Origin: Sulfuritalea sp.
GTDB lineage: Bacteria; Pseudomonadota; Gammaproteobacteria; Burkholderiales; Rhodocyclaceae
NCBI GenBank assembly: GCA_021738105.1
Contig: JAIPCS010000128.1
Coordinates: 1 to 9,725, forward strand
Direction of reading: 5' to 3'
DNA: 9,725 nt
Shown: in pieces, positions 8,203 to 9,725 of the stretch
Position numbering within the stretch: position 1 is the stretch's first letter
Layout of the letters: each line of letters begins with the position of its first letter
Position numbers and translations under genes: made by a program
Notes under the pieces: model-generated
Seen by the model: only the letters and a program-made list of their open reading frames with translations
The model's database searches: none
What the model was told of the DNA's origin: nothing

Positions 8203-8239
8203 AGGGCTTTTATTTTGGCTTCACCAAAATAAAAGCCCT
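8203..8239. repeat. 16-bp perfect inverted repeat with 5-nt loop
   Basis: Left arm 8203-8218 (AGGGCTTTTATTTTGG) is the exact reverse complement of right arm 8224-8239, with CTTCA between. The T-rich part of each arm sits inside the stem and no U tract follows in either direction, so it is not a classical terminator by itself. Each arm supplies GGGCTTTTATTTT as the tail of another hairpin. On the plus strand that is the short GCCC-AAA-GGGC (8197-8207), a weak possible engB terminator. On the minus strand it is the terminator at 8226-8265. Confidence 0.8.
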
Positions 8240-8265
8240 CGACCAAAGGGGAGAAGGCCGAGGGC
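8226..8265 (-). terminator. intrinsic terminator of the minus-strand small RNA
   Basis: Read on the minus strand, GCCCTCGGCC (8265-8256) pairs with GGTCGAGGGC (8244-8235), ten pairs including one G.U. The 11-nt loop is TTCTCCCCTTT and the tail TTTTATTTT (8234-8226) follows at once. On the plus strand the wobble becomes an A.C mismatch and no U tail follows, so the signal is directional. Confidence 0.8.
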
Positions 8266-8344
8266 AAAACACCTTGAAGAACCAAGGTACCCGCTCAGGG
8301 AGGTGAAGCGGGAGACGGTACGAACACATGTCCGCCACCATCTG
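8226..8344 (-). ncRNA. candidate small RNA with anti-Shine-Dalgarno loops, upstream of hemB (anti-hemB-like)
   Basis: A transcription unit of about 118 nt can be read leftward. It has a promoter (8378-8351), about 30 nt of mostly unpaired 5' sequence, and hairpin 1 with stem CCCGCT (8312-8307) / AGCGGG (8295-8290) and loop TCACCTCCCTG. Hairpin 2 has stem ACCTTG (8288-8283) / CAAGGT (8276-8271) and loop GTTCTT. The terminator hairpin has loop TTCTCCCCTTT and a U-rich end. Loop 1 contains CACCUCCC, complementary to Shine-Dalgarno sequences; C-rich loops of this kind are seed regions in several bacterial small RNA families. No ORF fits. From memory, comparative work reported conserved hemB / anti-hemB RNA motifs in betaproteobacteria; I cannot confirm membership. 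The alternative is a plus-strand hemB leader with the mirror-image hairpins, but directional signals favour the minus strand. Confidence 0.65.
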
Positions 8345-8349
8345 ATTAC

Positions 8350-9422
<1,073 letters not shown>

Positions 9423-9432
9423 AACTCGGCGC

Positions 9433-9457
9433 TGGCGACACGGCGACTTTCTCGCCA
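9433..9457. other. weak hairpin between convergent hemB and slmA-like gene
   Basis: The 43-bp gap between the two stops holds TGGCGA (9433-9438) with TCGCCA (9452-9457), and alternatively GGCGA (9442-9446) with TCGCC (9452-9456). No U tract follows in either direction, so termination here is doubtful. Confidence 0.2.
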
Positions 9458-9465
9458 AAGACGGT

Positions 9466-9725
9466 TCAGCGCGCCAGAATCGGCCACTGAGCAGGCCAGT
9501 TGGCCAGCGGGTCATCCTTGAAGCCGCTTTTTACGAAGCGTTGCCAGCGTCCCACGGCATAGCACACCAGCAAATCGGCATGCGCACCGAAATCATGGTC
9601 GGCCGCCAATGCGCCCTGCGCTGCCGCTACTTTCAGACACTGCTTGAGCGTGGCATCGATGCGATCCAGCAATTGGTTGATACGCGTCTGAAGGCGCGGA
9701 TTCTCGTGCACCAAGGCATCGCCCA
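9466..9725 (-). CDS. slmA: SlmA-like nucleoid occlusion factor, TetR family (partial, N-terminus beyond right edge)
   Basis: Only the last 85 residues are in the window. They correspond to the ligand/dimerisation half of a TetR-family protein. The stretch NPRLQTRINQLLDRIDATLKQCLK, then GRWQRFVKSGFKDDPLANWPAQWPIL, lines up from memory with E. coli SlmA (RLQGRINQLFERIEAQLRQ; LSRFVRSEFKYRP; ARWPLIA). SlmA binds specific chromosomal sites and inhibits FtsZ ring formation over the nucleoid. The frame is open to the edge (reading GDALVHENP), so the TTG at 9714-9712 is an internal codon, not the start. The helix-turn-helix is not visible, so another TetR-family regulator with a SlmA-like C-terminus is possible. 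Confidence 0.72.
   Translation of the reverse strand, partial: GDALVHENPRLQTRINQLLDRIDATLKQCLKVAAAQGALAADHDFGAHADLLVCYAVGRWQRFVKSGFKDDPLANWPAQWPILAR

Noticed and set aside
9712..9714. TTG as the start of an 82-residue protein at the right edge
   Set aside because: The frame is open upstream (GDA) and the sequence matches the middle of a SlmA-like protein, so this is an internal Leu codon of a truncated gene.

Overview
The window looks like about 9.7 kb of core chromosome from a betaproteobacterium with moderately high GC. The signs are the gene content and order (hemA, prfA and prmC in one run, cytochrome c4 beside engB, engB followed by hemB), the style of the cytochrome c4 and EngB proteins, and a SlmA-type regulator. 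No insertion sequence, CRISPR array, phage gene, tRNA or rRNA was found. I cannot name the genus.

Layout. At the left edge, the N-terminal two thirds of a DyP-type heme peroxidase reads leftward out of the window (1-620, minus). A 329-bp divergent spacer (621-949) separates it from a plus-strand run of four genes: hemA (glutamyl-tRNA reductase), plsB (glycerol-3-phosphate acyltransferase), prfA (release factor 1) and prmC (the methyltransferase that modifies release factors). plsB/prfA and prfA/prmC overlap by 4 bp (ATGA). A perfect bidirectional terminator (6713-6745) separates prmC from a convergent minus-strand cytochrome c4 gene. engB (ribosome-assembly GTPase) diverges from that gene and is followed, after 262 bp, by hemB (porphobilinogen synthase). 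hemB converges on the C-terminal part of a SlmA-like TetR-family gene that runs off the right edge.

Functions. hemA and hemB catalyse the first committed and the third step of the C5 tetrapyrrole pathway. They lie about 6.2 kb apart and are flanked by two heme-protein genes (DyP peroxidase, diheme cytochrome c4). A second theme is translation: prfA and prmC form an enzyme-substrate pair, and engB assembles the 50S subunit. plsB starts phospholipid synthesis and is the odd member, splitting the usual hemA-prfA pair.

The most interesting part is not protein coding. Between engB and hemB the minus strand carries a complete-looking small RNA gene of about 118 nt: a sigma70-like promoter (8351-8378), a hairpin with an anti-Shine-Dalgarno loop (CACCUCCC), a small hairpin, and a 10-bp intrinsic terminator stem with a second C-rich loop (UUCUCCCCUUU) and a U-rich tail. 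A G.U pair in the terminator stem would be an A.C mismatch on the other strand, which argues that the minus strand is the functional one. From memory, conserved hemB / anti-hemB RNA motifs have been described in betaproteobacteria, so this may be a member of a family whose function is little known. A 16-bp perfect inverted repeat overlaps its 3' end. hemA also has a long leader, starting with a 10-bp hairpin directly behind a TATAAT.
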